Shown piece after piece: positions 1-8,115 of a DNA stretch of 34,286 nt (within the stretch, counting starts at the first letter, position 1; each line of letters begins with the position of its first letter). Under the pieces are notes generated by a model, which was not told where the DNA came from, searched no databases, and saw only the letters and a list, made by a program, of their open reading frames with translations. This DNA comes from Kiritimatiellia bacterium (GTDB lineage: Bacteria; Verrucomicrobiota; Kiritimatiellia; RFP12; UBA1067): positions 1 through 34,286 of the forward strand of contig JAFONM010000071.1 of NCBI GenBank assembly GCA_017418445.1, in the 5' to 3' direction. The position numbers and the translations under genes are program-made.

Positions 1-2
1 AG

Positions 3-971
3 GTCATGGCGAACCTCGATATCGCCGAGAAGCGCCTGCCGATGGACGGCCGCATCGGAATCCGCATCGCTGGACAGGACATCGACATCCGCGTCTCCAC
101 GATGCCGGCCGCCTACGGCGAGTCCGTCTCGCTGCGACTTCTCGCGAAGAGCGGCAACTTCGTCAAGATGTCCGACCTCGGGTTCAACGACCGCGACTTC
201 GCAGTCGTGAACAAGATCATCCACCGTCCGAACGGAATCTTCCTCGTGACCGGTCCCACCGGTTCGGGCAAGTCGACGTCGCTCTATTCGTTCCTCCACG
301 AGGTGAACAAGATCGACGTCCGGATCATGACGGCCGAGGACCCGATCGAATACCACATGGCGGGCATCAACCAGGTGCAGATGCAGAGCGACATCGGGAT
401 GACCTTTGCCCGTGCGCTCCGCGCCTTCCTGCGTCAGGACCCCGACATCATCATGGTCGGCGAAATCCGCGACCGCGAGACGGCCGAGATCGCGATCAAC
501 GCGTCGCTTACGGGCCACATGGTGTTCTCGACCCTCCACACGAACGACGCCGCCGGCGCGTTCCCGCGTCTCATCGACATGGGCGTCGAGCCGTTCCTCA
601 TCGCTTCCGCTGTCGCCGGCGTCATGGGCCAGCGCCTCTGCCGCCGCCTCTGCCAGAAGTGCATGAAGGAGGTCCCTCTCGACAGGAAGTACTACACCCT
701 CGACTATCCTCCCGAGAAGGAGACCGTCTTCGAGCCGGCCGGATGCGACGCGTGCACGAGGACGGGCTACAAGGGCCGCCGCGCGCTGTTCGAGGTGCTG
801 GATGTCGACGAGGACATCGAGGGCGCGATCGTCCGCCGCGAGAACGCGACGCAGATAAGGAACCTTTCCCTCTCGAAGGGGATGAGGACGCTGCGCGAGG
901 ACGGATGGGCCAAGGTCTTCAGGGGCGTAACGAGCGTGAAGGAAATCATGCGCGTCACGGAGGAACAGTAG
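3..971 (+). CDS. Type II secretion / type IV pilus assembly ATPase (GspE/PilB family), 5' truncated
   Basis: The reading frame is open to the left edge, so the N-terminal part of the gene lies outside the window. The visible 321 residues (numbered from the ATG at 6) carry the whole motor domain: Walker [10 protein letters not shown] at 83-91, an Asp box around TAEDPIEYH (109-117), Walker B with [12 protein letters not shown] (145-156) and a His box STLHTND (175-181). Cysteines at 216, 219, 247 and 250 form the CxxC...CxxC zinc-binding site typical of GspE and PilB. The enzyme is a cytoplasmic hexameric ATPase that powers assembly of a pseudopilus or pilus. GspE and PilB cannot be told apart from this fragment, because the N-terminal domains that differ are missing. 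A possible terminator follows at 972-1007 and sigma-54 is the next gene. Confidence 0.93.
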   Translation, partial: VMANLDIAEKRLPMDGRIGIRIAGQDIDIRVSTMPAAYGESVSLRLLAKSGNFVKMSDLGFNDRDFAVVNKIIHRPNGIFLVTGPTGSGKSTSLYSFLHEVNKIDVRIMTAEDPIEYHMAGINQVQMQSDIGMTFARALRAFLRQDPDIIMVGEIRDRETAEIAINASLTGHMVFSTLHTNDAAGAFPRLIDMGVEPFLIASAVAGVMGQRLCRRLCQKCMKEVPLDRKYYTLDYPPEKETVFEPAGCDACTRTGYKGRRALFEVLDVDEDIEGAIVRRENATQIRNLSLSKGMRTLREDGWAKVFRGVTSVKEIMRVTEEQ

Positions 972-1007
972 GACCCGGGCTCCGGAGCCGGGCTGCGGTC
1001 TTTTTTT
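972..1007 (+). terminator. Possible intrinsic terminator between the secretion ATPase and rpoN
   Basis: A GC-rich dyad (arms about 974-981 and 986-992, with one bulged G at 979) directly follows the stop codon. A run of seven T occupies 1001-1007. GACC at 972-975 can also pair with GGTC at 997-1000, which would bring the stem against the T run. The two pairings compete, so efficiency is uncertain. The rpoN ribosome-binding site begins only four bases after the T run. Confidence 0.45.
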
Positions 1008-1019
1008 GCTGGAGCTTGA

Positions 1020-2432
1020 ATGGCACTTGGAGGAGAGCTCAGACTGTCGCAGTCGCAGACGATGACCCTGGCGCCGCAGCTGCGCCAGGGCCTCCATCTG
1101 CTCGCAATGAGCCTTCCCGAACTCCGCGAGGAGCTCCACCGCGAAATGGACAGGAATCCGGCGATAGAGGACGTGGAGTCGACGCTGGACAGCGAGACGG
1201 TCTCGCACAAGGAGCGCGAGTCGGACGTCAAGGAGCGGATCCGGGAAGGGGACTACGTCGAGGACGAGTCGCTCCCTGACCAGAGCTGGACGGCCGACGC
1301 CGACGCGATAGAGCGCCGCCAGAAGTTCTTCGATTCGCGCACGAAGGACGAGACGCTCGAGGAGCATCTCCTCAACCAGATCGACATGTCGGACATCGCG
1401 GACGCGGACATGCCGCTCGCGGAGATGCTCATAGGCGACCTCGACGCCAGCGGATACTTCACCGGGTCGATTCCCGACATCGTCATGGTGACCGGCGAGA
1501 CGGAGGAGCGCCTCCGGGACATCCGCATGAAGATCATGGCGCTCGATCCCGCGGGATGCTGCGCCGTGAACCTCGAGGAATGCCTGCTGGCGCAGGTCGA
1601 CAAGCTCGACGGTTCGCCATACCAGGACGAGGTCCGCGAGATTCTCGAGAAGCACCTCCTGAAGGACGTCGCGGCCGGAAGGCTTGCGGACGTCGCAAAG
1701 GCGCTCGGGTCGAGCGAGGAGCGCATGGCCGACGTCCTCGCCGCGCTGCGGACTCTCGAGCCGCGGCCGGGACGCTCCTACGTGCGTGCGGGCAAGGGGG
1801 TCGCCTACGTGAATCCCGAAGTGCACGCGGTGAAGGGAGCGAACGGACGGTGGATGGCGCGGGTTGACGACAGGAGCCTCCCGGACATTCGCATATCGCA
1901 GAAGTACGTCAGGATGCTCAAGGATCCGGCGACGACGAAGGAGACCAGGGATTACATCAAGGAGAAGATCGCCGAGGCGAACGCCTTCCGCACCGCGATC
2001 GAGCACCGCGAGGAGACGATCTCCAACATCGCGCAGGCGGTCTTCGACGCGCAGCCCGGATTCTTCGAGCACGGCCTGAAGGGTCTCCGTCCGCTCACGA
2101 TGCAGGAGATAGCGGACAAGGTGGGCGTCCATCCGACTACCGTGTCGCGCACGGTCCGCGACAAGTACGCCTCGACTCCGAAAGGGACCGTCGAGCTCAG
2201 GAAGTTCTTCACCTCCGGCGTCACGACCGGGGACGGCGAGCAGGTCTCGCAGGACGCGGTCGTCGAAAAGCTGAAGACGATCATCGACTCGGAGGATCCC
2301 AAGGCGCCGTATTCCGACGACAGGCTGTCCGATCTGCTGAGGGCCGAGGGATTCCCGGTCGCGCGGCGCACGGTCGCCAAGTACCGTTCCATGCTCAACA
2401 TCCCCGGAATGTCCGCCCGCCGCATCAAGTGA
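1020..2432 (+). CDS. rpoN: RNA polymerase sigma-54 factor RpoN
   Basis: This 470-residue protein has the full sigma-54 layout. A Gln/Leu-rich region I lies at the N-terminus (SQSQTMTLAPQLRQGLHLLA), followed by an acidic region II, the core-binding domain, a helix-turn-helix containing MQEIADKVGVHPTTVSRTV, and a C-terminal RpoN box ARRTVAKYR at 448-456 that reads the -24 promoter element. It directs core polymerase to promoters that need an AAA+ activator. The ATG at 1020 has GGAG at 1011-1014, five bases upstream. Its length is usual for the family. Sigma-54 commonly controls pili and secretion, and the preceding gene encodes such an ATPase, but a regulatory link is only inferred. Possible sigma-54 activators lie outside the window. 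Confidence 0.97.
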   Translation: MALGGELRLSQSQTMTLAPQLRQGLHLLAMSLPELREELHREMDRNPAIEDVESTLDSETVSHKERESDVKERIREGDYVEDESLPDQSWTADADAIERRQKFFDSRTKDETLEEHLLNQIDMSDIADADMPLAEMLIGDLDASGYFTGSIPDIVMVTGETEERLRDIRMKIMALDPAGCCAVNLEECLLAQVDKLDGSPYQDEVREILEKHLLKDVAAGRLADVAKALGSSEERMADVLAALRTLEPRPGRSYVRAGKGVAYVNPEVHAVKGANGRWMARVDDRSLPDIRISQKYVRMLKDPATTKETRDYIKEKIAEANAFRTAIEHREETISNIAQAVFDAQPGFFEHGLKGLRPLTMQEIADKVGVHPTTVSRTVRDKYASTPKGTVELRKFFTSGVTTGDGEQVSQDAVVEKLKTIIDSEDPKAPYSDDRLSDLLRAEGFPVARRTVAKYRSMLNIPGMSARRIK

Positions 2433-2440
2433 CCGCAAAT

Positions 2441-2450
2441 GTGGTATAAT
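2441..2450 (+). promoter_or_regulatory. Extended -10 promoter for nifU-DUF1846-ispA
   Basis: TATAAT at 2445-2450 is preceded by TGG, giving an extended -10 element (TGnTATAAT). No good -35 hexamer is visible 16-18 bases upstream. Transcription should start near 2457, leaving a leader of about 23 bases that carries AGGAG at 2464-2468 ahead of the ATG at 2480. Confidence 0.7.
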
Positions 2451-2479
2451 ATAAAGTCAACTGCAGGAGTGAAAGGGAA

Positions 2480-3055
2480 ATGTGGGATTATTCTGAGAAG
2501 ATGCTGGACCACTTCCGCCATCCGCGGAACGTGGGCACGATAGACGATCCGGACGGCGAGGCGACCGTCGGGTCGCTCGCATGCGGGGACGCCCTCAAGT
2601 TTCAGTTCAAGCTGGGTCCGGACGGCAGGATCTCGGATGCGAAGTTCCAGACCTTCGGATGCGCGAGCGCGATAGCCTCGAGTTCGGCCCTGACGGAGAT
2701 GGTCATAGGCAAGAGTCTCGAGGAGGCCAGGAAGATCACCAACAAGGAGATAGCCGACTACCTCGGCGGACTCCCTCCGCAGAAGATGCACTGCTCCGTG
2801 ATGGGGCGCGAGGCGATGGAGGCCGCGATCAAGAACTACGAGACCGGGGCCAACACGGACAGGAACCTCGAGGACGAGCTGCTCTGCACATGCTACAACG
2901 TCTCCGAGAACGAGGTTCGCCGCGTCATCACCGAGAACCGGCTGACGACGGTCGAGGAGGTCGTGAACTACACAAAGGCGGGTGGCGGATGCGGCAGGTG
3001 CATCCCAAAGATCCGGAAGATACTCGACGAAATCAACGGGGTCGCCAGACAATGA
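2480..3055 (+). CDS. nifU: NifU-type Fe-S cluster scaffold (IscU domain plus BFD-like [2Fe-2S] domain)
   Basis: The 191-residue protein has two domains. Residues 1-125 are an IscU/NifU-N scaffold with cluster ligands Cys35, Cys61 and Cys105 and the conserved Asp37. Residues 134-185 are a BFD-like permanent [2Fe-2S] domain with Cys136, Cys138, Cys171 and Cys174. The spacing matches the first two domains of classical NifU, but the third, C-terminal Nfu domain is absent. The protein would build clusters using sulfur from a NifS/IscS desulfurase, which is not encoded in the window. It is the first gene after the 2445 promoter. Its stop overlaps the start of the next gene by four bases, so the two are translationally coupled. 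Confidence 0.93.
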   Translation: MWDYSEKMLDHFRHPRNVGTIDDPDGEATVGSLACGDALKFQFKLGPDGRISDAKFQTFGCASAIASSSALTEMVIGKSLEEARKITNKEIADYLGGLPPQKMHCSVMGREAMEAAIKNYETGANTDRNLEDELLCTCYNVSENEVRRVITENRLTTVEEVVNYTKAGGGCGRCIPKIRKILDEINGVARQ

Positions 3056-4062
3056 AGAAGTACGGGTTCGACAACGAGAGGTACCTCGACGCGCAGCGCG
3101 CGGAGATCCTGAAGCGCGCCGAGAAGTTCGACAGGCTGTATCTCGAGTTCGGCGGCAAGCTCACGAACGACAACCACGCCGCGCGCTGCCTCCCGGGCTA
3201 CGACCCCAACGTGAAGATGCGCCTTCTCCAGTCCCTCGGCGACAAGGCCGAGATGGTCCTCTGCATTTACGCCGGGGACATCGAGGAGAAGAAGCTCAGG
3301 GCCGACTACGGGACGACCTACGAGGAGGAGACACTGAAGCTCATCGCCGCGATGAAGGAATACGGCATCTCCGTGCGGGGCGTCGCGATAACGCGCTTCG
3401 ACGGACACCCCGCCGCCCGCGCCTTCGCGAAGGTCCTTGAGGACGCTGGCGTCCCGGTCTTCTACCACTATCCGATCAAGGGCTATCCGAACGACATCGA
3501 CACGATCGTGAGCGACTCCGGCTACGGCAGGAACGACTACATCCCGACCGACAAGCCGATCGTCGTCGTCACGGGACCGGGACCGGGCTCCGGCAAGTTC
3601 GCGACATGCCTCACGATGCTCTACCACGAGGTGAAGAGGGGGCGTCGCGCCGCATACGCGAAGTTCGAGACGTTCCCGGTCTGGGACCTCCAGCTGATGC
3701 ATCCGCTGAACGTCGCGTACGAGGCGGCGACCCTGGAGCTCAAGGACGAGAACCAGATCGATCCGCACCACTTCCTCGCCTATGACGAAATGCGCGTCAA
3801 CTACAACCGCGACATCGAGGCGTATCCGATCCTCAGGGAGATATGGGAGCGCATGATGGGCGAGAAGTGTCCGTACAAGAGTCCGACGGACATGGGCGTG
3901 AACCGCATCTCCACGGGCATCGTCAACGACACGATCGTGCGCGCCGCGAGCCGGGAGGAGTGCGTCCGCAGGTACGAGCGCGTGAAGGCCGACTTCGACG
4001 CCGGCAGGGTCGGGATGGACATGCTCGCCCGCGCGCTTTCCGTGATGGCGCGTGCAGACTGA
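3052..4062 (+). CDS. DUF1846 family protein lacking the C-terminal domain
   Basis: The 336-residue protein opens with KKYGFDNERYL and continues with LYLEFGGKLTNDNHAARCLPG (residues 29-49), the signature start of DUF1846 proteins. It also has the YHYPIKGYPNDID block near 138-150, a P-loop-like GPGPGSGK at 175-182, and SPTDMGVNRIS near the end. Family members are usually about 490-500 residues; this one stops soon after the SPTDMGVN block, so roughly 150 C-terminal residues are missing. The stop is followed after 14 bases by the next gene, and no remnant of the missing domain can be seen in the other frames. The function of the family is not settled. It overlaps nifU by four bases, which suggests joint expression with Fe-S assembly. 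Confidence 0.88.
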   Translation: MKKYGFDNERYLDAQRAEILKRAEKFDRLYLEFGGKLTNDNHAARCLPGYDPNVKMRLLQSLGDKAEMVLCIYAGDIEEKKLRADYGTTYEEETLKLIAAMKEYGISVRGVAITRFDGHPAARAFAKVLEDAGVPVFYHYPIKGYPNDIDTIVSDSGYGRNDYIPTDKPIVVVTGPGPGSGKFATCLTMLYHEVKRGRRAAYAKFETFPVWDLQLMHPLNVAYEAATLELKDENQIDPHHFLAYDEMRVNYNRDIEAYPILREIWERMMGEKCPYKSPTDMGVNRISTGIVNDTIVRAASREECVRRYERVKADFDAGRVGMDMLARALSVMARAD

Positions 4063-4076
4063 CAGACGGCGTCCGC

Positions 4077-4880
4077 ATGAGAACGAGGGAAGAATATCTC
4101 TCTATCGTCGAGTCGACCCTGGACGAGGTGCTCCCGAAGGAGGACGAGCGTCCCGCGGCGCTGTCGGCCGCGATGCGCTGGGCCGTCGGGACGGGCGGCA
4201 AGCGGATACGTCCGATGATCTGCCTCGCGGCGGCCGAGGCCGTCGGCGGCAGGGCGGAGGACGCCCGCTACCCCGCGGCCGCCGTAGAGCTTCTGCACAA
4301 CTACACGCTCGTCCACGACGACCTTCCTGCGATGGACGGCGACGAGATCCGCCGCGGCAAGGCCTCCGTCTGGGCCAGGTTCGGCGAGGCGAACGGAATC
4401 CTCGCCGGCGACGCGCTCCAGGCGCTTGCTTTCGCGACGGCGGCGCGCGCCCCCCGGAACGTCCCCGGAATCGTGGCCGCGCTCGGCAGAAGGGGTGTCG
4501 GAGTCGTCGCGGGGCAGGTCGAGGATCTCGTCCGCGAGACGTCCGCGAACGGAGCGAAGGTCCTTCCCGCGGACACGGTCGACTTCGTCTACGAGCACAA
4601 GACGGCGGACCTCTTCATGGCGGCGGCGACCATGGGCGGACTCGCCGGCGGCGGAGACGCGGAGTCCGTGGAGGCGCTGCGTCGCTTCGCCCTCAACCTC
4701 GGGCTCGCCTTCCAGTACGAGGACGACCTCCTGGACGGTGACTCGCCATGGGGGCGCGGGGAGACGGAGCGCCGCGCGGCGGATTCCACGAACGCCGCGG
4801 TGTCGGCGCTCGCGGAGCTGAAGGGCGGCGCGGAATTCCTGCGGGAGATCGCGCGGAGCCTCATCGGACGCAAAACATGA
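4077..4880 (+). CDS. ispA: Short-chain polyprenyl (geranyl/farnesyl) diphosphate synthase
   Basis: The 267-residue trans-isoprenyl diphosphate synthase condenses isopentenyl diphosphate with allylic diphosphates. It carries GTGGKRIRP near 39-47, the first Asp-rich motif DDLPAMD and the second Asp-rich motif in QYEDDLLDG, both needed for Mg-diphosphate binding. HDDLPAMD, with two residues between the aspartates, is typical of bacterial FPP/GGPP synthases. The C-terminal segment after the second Asp motif is shorter and more divergent than in E. coli IspA. The ATG at 4077 has no convincing ribosome-binding site, so expression may depend on the gene upstream. The MEP-pathway gene dxs also lies in the window, at 27440. 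Product chain length cannot be fixed from sequence alone. Confidence 0.9.
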   Translation: MRTREEYLSIVESTLDEVLPKEDERPAALSAAMRWAVGTGGKRIRPMICLAAAEAVGGRAEDARYPAAAVELLHNYTLVHDDLPAMDGDEIRRGKASVWARFGEANGILAGDALQALAFATAARAPRNVPGIVAALGRRGVGVVAGQVEDLVRETSANGAKVLPADTVDFVYEHKTADLFMAAATMGGLAGGGDAESVEALRRFALNLGLAFQYEDDLLDGDSPWGRGETERRAADSTNAAVSALAELKGGAEFLREIARSLIGRKT

Positions 4881-4889
4881 CATACCCAC

Positions 4890-4918
4890 TTGATTTCCGC
4901 GCGAAAATTCGGTATCAT
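4890..4918 (+). promoter_or_regulatory. Sigma-70-type promoter for pal-tat
   Basis: TTGATT at 4890-4895 and TATCAT at 4913-4918 are separated by exactly 17 bases. Transcription should start near 4925, giving a leader of about 43 bases. A small dyad TCGG-CAA-CCGA lies near the start site, and AAGGAG lies at 4953-4958 ahead of the ATG at 4968. Confidence 0.75.
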
Positions 4919-4967
4919 ATTCGGCAACCGATGTAACAAGGATTTAAAAACCAAGGAGCTAAAGAAA

Positions 4968-5555
4968 ATGAAATTCTCTACCTGTCTAGCTGCGTTCTCC
5001 ATCACCCTCGCGGTCGCGACCTGCGGCTGCCGCTACGACAACGCCGCCGGCGACGGAGCCGGCCAGGATGGCGCCGACACCGAGGCCGGCCGGGACATCA
5101 ACGCGGATCTCGCCGAGTCCGAATACGACGACAAGGGCGAAGGCACGCTCGACGAGCTCGCCGGCGCCGGCGCCGCAGGGAAGACGTTCAGGGATCTCGG
5201 CTACGCGGTCTGCACCGACGTCGCCTTCGAGCCCGTCTACTTCGGCTTCGACGCGACTACGATAGCTCCCGCGGAGCTCGCGAAGGTCGAGGAGGTCGCC
5301 AGGCATCTCGCCTCCAATCCCGATCGCGTCGTGTCCATCGAGGGCAACTGCGACGAGCGCGGCTCCAACGAGTACAACCTTTCGCTCGGCGACGATCGCG
5401 CGATCGTCATCGCGAACTTCCTCGCGCAGAACGGCATCGCCCGCGAGCGCATGGAGACCGTGAGCCGCGGCGAGACGAATCCCGCCGTCGTCGGTTCCGA
5501 CGAGTCCGCCTGGGCGAAGAACCGCCGTGGCGAGTTCGTCATCCTGAAGAAGTAA
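4968..5555 (+). CDS. pal: Peptidoglycan-associated lipoprotein (Pal/OmpA-C family)
   Basis: The 195-residue lipoprotein has a signal peptide MKFSTCLAAFSITLAVATCGC with the probable lipidated Cys21, then an acidic Gly/Ala/Asp linker. Residues 88-195 form an OmpA-C domain with YFGFDATTI and the Pal signature around EGNCDERGSNEYNLSLGDDR. Asp129 and Arg144 match the pair that grips diaminopimelate in peptidoglycan. It should anchor the outer membrane to the cell wall. The ATG at 4968 is preferred over the in-frame ATG at 4890, because 4890 lies inside the -35 element while 4968 has AAGGAG nine bases upstream and starts the signal peptide. The neighbours are tat genes rather than tolB/tolQRA, so a full Tol system is not evident here. 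Confidence 0.92.
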   Translation: MKFSTCLAAFSITLAVATCGCRYDNAAGDGAGQDGADTEAGRDINADLAESEYDDKGEGTLDELAGAGAAGKTFRDLGYAVCTDVAFEPVYFGFDATTIAPAELAKVEEVARHLASNPDRVVSIEGNCDERGSNEYNLSLGDDRAIVIANFLAQNGIARERMETVSRGETNPAVVGSDESAWAKNRRGEFVILKK

Positions 5556-5564
5556 TCGGCAGGG

Positions 5565-5837
5565 ATGCATCTCGCGCTAATATTCGACAGCGCAAGCATC
5601 GGCGAGTGGGTCGTACTGCTCGCCGTGTTGCTTATAGTGATGGGGCCGAAGCGCCTTCCCGGACTCATGAGGAAGTTCGGCAACTACTACGCGAAGTTCA
5701 AAAGGACGGCCGAGAACTTCAAGCGCCAGATCATCGAGATGGAGGACGAGGTGATGCGGGAGGACGCTCCGAAGTCCGACCCGTTCCCGCAGTCCGACAC
5801 TCCGCCGCCCCCGCCGTCCCCGGGACAGGAAGGCTGA
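5565..5837 (+). CDS. tatA: Sec-independent translocase TatA/TatB-type subunit
   Basis: The 90-residue protein has one N-terminal membrane helix (about 12-27), the hinge MGPKRLPGL that is the TatA/TatB hallmark, an amphipathic helix rich in Lys and Arg (NYYAKFKRTAENFKRQ), and a Pro-rich tail. It forms the protein-conducting part of the twin-arginine pathway with TatC, encoded immediately downstream. The PKRLP variant is more TatB-like, but only one A/B-type gene is present here, so it may serve both roles. The ATG at 5565 follows GGCAGGG with almost no spacing, so initiation may depend on coupling to pal, which ends ten bases upstream. Confidence 0.9.
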   Translation: MHLALIFDSASIGEWVVLLAVLLIVMGPKRLPGLMRKFGNYYAKFKRTAENFKRQIIEMEDEVMREDAPKSDPFPQSDTPPPPPSPGQEG

Positions 5838-5844
5838 GAGGTCC

Positions 5845-6609
5845 GTGGCCATCAAGCTTCTAGAAAATCCAGACGAGCGCAACGATCCGCCGCGCCCGCT
5901 CCTCGAGCACCTGATCGCCCTCAGGGACATGCTCCTCTTCGCCGCAGTATGGTGGGCGACAGGCGTCGTCGTGGCGGGATGCTTCGCCCCGCAGATACTC
6001 GACTTCCTCAAGGAGCCGGCGCGCAAGTACGAGGATATGCTCCAGGTCGTCGGCATGACGGCCCCGTTCGACGTCTGGTTGTCGATAGCCATCTGGGGCG
6101 GTACGCTCATATCATTCCCGTTCCTCGTCTTCGCCGTCCTGAGGTTCGTCTTCCCTGCGCTGACGAAGCGCGAGAAGTTCACGATCCTCTCCGGTCTCGG
6201 CGCCTCCACCGCGCTCTTCGTCGCGGGTTCCGTCCTCGCGTACCGCGAGACGCTCCCGCTCGTGGTCGCCGTGTTCAGACAGATCGGGGACTGGATGCAC
6301 ATCGACCAGTCGATGATAACGATCGACACGTACATCCCCGTCGTCCTCAAGCTCATAGCCGCGTTCGGACTGGTCTTCCAGATTCCGCTCATACTGTTCG
6401 TCCTCGGGCTGTTCGGCTTCGTCACCTCGAAGGGCCTTCGCGATAGGCGCCGCATTGCGATCATCATCTCGTTCGTCCTTTCGATGGTCCTCACGCCCCC
6501 GGATCCCATGAGCCAGATCATCATGGCCGTCCCCCTCTGCCTCCTCTACGAAATCGCCATCTGGGCGGTCTGGCTCAAGGAGCGCGCAACGAGGGAGAGG
6601 CGCGGCTAG
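5845..6609 (+). CDS. tatC: Sec-independent protein translocase TatC
   Basis: The 254-residue polytopic membrane protein has about six predicted helices. An N-terminal segment (RPLLEHLIALRDMLL) matches the twin-arginine recognition region LxEHLxELRxR, with the final arginine shifted. The MTAPFDVWLSIAIWGG block and the late motif LTPPDPMSQIIMAVPLCLLYE are diagnostic for TatC. It is the receptor for folded substrates with RR signal peptides. Translation starts at GTG 5845, eight bases after the tatA/B stop, with GAGAGG just upstream. The gene closes the pal-tat unit; GC-rich hairpins follow at 6613-6664. Confidence 0.95.
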   Translation: MAIKLLENPDERNDPPRPLLEHLIALRDMLLFAAVWWATGVVVAGCFAPQILDFLKEPARKYEDMLQVVGMTAPFDVWLSIAIWGGTLISFPFLVFAVLRFVFPALTKREKFTILSGLGASTALFVAGSVLAYRETLPLVVAVFRQIGDWMHIDQSMITIDTYIPVVLKLIAAFGLVFQIPLILFVLGLFGFVTSKGLRDRRRIAIIISFVLSMVLTPPDPMSQIIMAVPLCLLYEIAIWAVWLKERATRERRG

Positions 6610-6612
6610 CGG

Positions 6613-6664
6613 GCAGGCGCTGTCGCCTGCGGCCGGCGCCGGCGGTCGGCCGTCGATCCGGCCG
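6613..6664 (+). other. Cluster of three GC-rich inverted repeats after tatC
   Basis: Three dyads sit in 52 bases. GCAGGCG/CGCCTGC (6613-6619 and 6624-6630) has a four-base loop. A perfect 12-base palindrome GCCGGCGCCGGC lies at 6632-6643. CGGCCG/CGGCCG (6647-6652 and 6659-6664) has a six-base loop. No T run follows, so they are not classical intrinsic terminators. They could stop transcription another way or protect the 3' end of the tat mRNA. Confidence 0.5.
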
Positions 6665-6677
6665 CTTCGCGCACCCG

Positions 6678-6707
6678 TTCCCGCAATTCGGGAATTTGTG
6701 ATATAAT
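6678..6707 (+). promoter_or_regulatory. Extended -10 promoter with an overlapping palindrome; predicts a leaderless mRNA
   Basis: TATAAT at 6702-6707 is preceded by TGA, forming an extended -10. A perfect six-base-arm dyad TTCCCG-CAATT-CGGGAA covers 6678-6694, exactly where the -35 and upper spacer would lie, and so could be an operator or a weak terminator. The -10 ends only seven bases before the ATG at 6715, so transcription should begin at or within two bases of the start codon. Confidence 0.7.
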
Positions 6708-6714
6708 ATACTCG

Positions 6715-8115
6715 ATGCGAATTACATTCTACGGGGCGGCGCAGACCACGACGGGGTCGATGCATCTCGTCGAGGCCAACGGCAAGCGGATACTCCTGGA
6801 CTGCGGTCTCTACCAGGGGCACCGCAAGGAGGCGTTCGAAAAGAACAGGAACCTCCCGATCGATCCGAAGACGATCGACTACGTAGTGCTCTCGCACGCG
6901 CACATCGACCACTCGGGCAACCTCCCGCAGCTCGTCAGGCAGGGGTTCCGCGGGCGCGTCTTCTCGCGTTCCTCGACGATGGATCTCTGCGACATAATGC
7001 TGAGGGACTCGTGCTTCCTCCAGAAGCGCGACCTCGAGTACGTCAACAAGAAGAGGAAGCGCGACGGAAAGAAGCCGTTCGAGCCGCTCTACGAGGAGTC
7101 TGACGTAAACGCGCTCATGCAGCTCTTCGTCCCGATGCACATGCACGAGCCTCGCGAGATAGCCCCCGGCGTCACGCTCGAGTTCTTCAACGCGGGCCAC
7201 ATCCTCGGTTCGGCTCTCGTGCAGCTGGACGTGAGGAGTGACCACGGCCACAACCACCGCATCCTCTTCTCGGGCGACCTCGGGCAGCCGAACCAGCCGA
7301 TTCTGAGGCACTTCGAGTATCCGGCCGGCGCGGACATCCTGCTTGTCGAGTCCACCTACGCGGACCGCTACCATCCGAGCGCCGACGACGTCGAGCTTCG
7401 TCTCGAGCGGTACCTCAAGTACATCGACCGCCACAACTCGAAGCTCGTCATCCCCGCGTTCTCGGTCGGCCGCACGCAGCAGATCATCTACTACCTCAAC
7501 AAGCTGCGCGAGCGCAACAAGATTCCCCGCGAGGTGAAGGTCTACATCGACTCGCCGCTCTCCCAGAAGGCGACGACCATCTACGCGAAGCACCGCGAGG
7601 TCTACAACGACGAGGCGAAGCGCATGATCGCGAACGGACAGAATCCGCTCGAGTTCCCGGGAATGACCTTCGTCGGGACGCCGGAGGAGTCCATGTCGCT
7701 GAACGACCAGCCGGGCCCGATGATAATCATCGCCGCGAGCGGAATGTGCGAGGGAGGGCGGGTCCTCCACCATCTCAAGCACTGCATCGCCGATCCGGAC
7801 AACATAATCCTCATCGTCGGATTCCAGGCCGAGAACACTCTCGGACGCCGCATCGTCGAGAGGAAGAATCCGCTGAGGATCTTCGGCGAGGAAGTCGAGC
7901 TCAAGGCTCAGGTCGAGGTCATCAACGCGCTCTCCGCCCATGCGGACCGCGCCGGACTCGAGGAATGGATCCGGGAGGTGAAGGACAACGTCCGCCACGC
8001 CTTCGCGGTCCACGGCGAACCCGAGAAGGTCGCCGCGATGGAGCATCTCCTCAAGGATCTCGGAATCAAGAACGCCGTCGCTCCGATGCCGGGGCAGACC
8101 TACAGGTTCGAATGA
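6715..8115 (+). CDS. Metallo-beta-lactamase fold RNase with beta-CASP domain (CPSF73/YSH1-like)
   Basis: This 466-residue protein belongs to the beta-CASP metallo-beta-lactamases that process RNA. The start [20 protein letters not shown] is the normal family N-terminus, which supports the ATG at 6715. The zinc site includes HAHIDH at 61-66, AGHILGS and SGDLG. The beta-CASP part contains [12 protein letters not shown], and the C-terminal metal/RNA region contains SAHAD. Relatives act as endo- or 5' exonucleases on RNA; DNA substrates cannot be excluded. The gene appears to be read from a leaderless transcript. Its stop overlaps the endonuclease IV start by four bases, so the two enzymes are translationally coupled. 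Confidence 0.93.
   Translation: MRITFYGAAQTTTGSMHLVEANGKRILLDCGLYQGHRKEAFEKNRNLPIDPKTIDYVVLSHAHIDHSGNLPQLVRQGFRGRVFSRSSTMDLCDIMLRDSCFLQKRDLEYVNKKRKRDGKKPFEPLYEESDVNALMQLFVPMHMHEPREIAPGVTLEFFNAGHILGSALVQLDVRSDHGHNHRILFSGDLGQPNQPILRHFEYPAGADILLVESTYADRYHPSADDVELRLERYLKYIDRHNSKLVIPAFSVGRTQQIIYYLNKLRERNKIPREVKVYIDSPLSQKATTIYAKHREVYNDEAKRMIANGQNPLEFPGMTFVGTPEESMSLNDQPGPMIIIAASGMCEGGRVLHHLKHCIADPDNIILIVGFQAENTLGRRIVERKNPLRIFGEEVELKAQVEVINALSAHADRAGLEEWIREVKDNVRHAFAVHGEPEKVAAMEHLLKDLGIKNAVAPMPGQTYRFE

Noticed and set aside
4890-4967. Upstream in-frame ATG for Pal
   Set aside because: It overlaps the -35 hexamer and would bury the signal peptide; the ATG at 4968 has a good ribosome-binding site.
6112-8046. 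644-codon minus-strand open frame opposite tatC and the RNase gene
   Set aside because: No recognisable domain; it crosses an intergenic promoter and two clear genes on the + strand.
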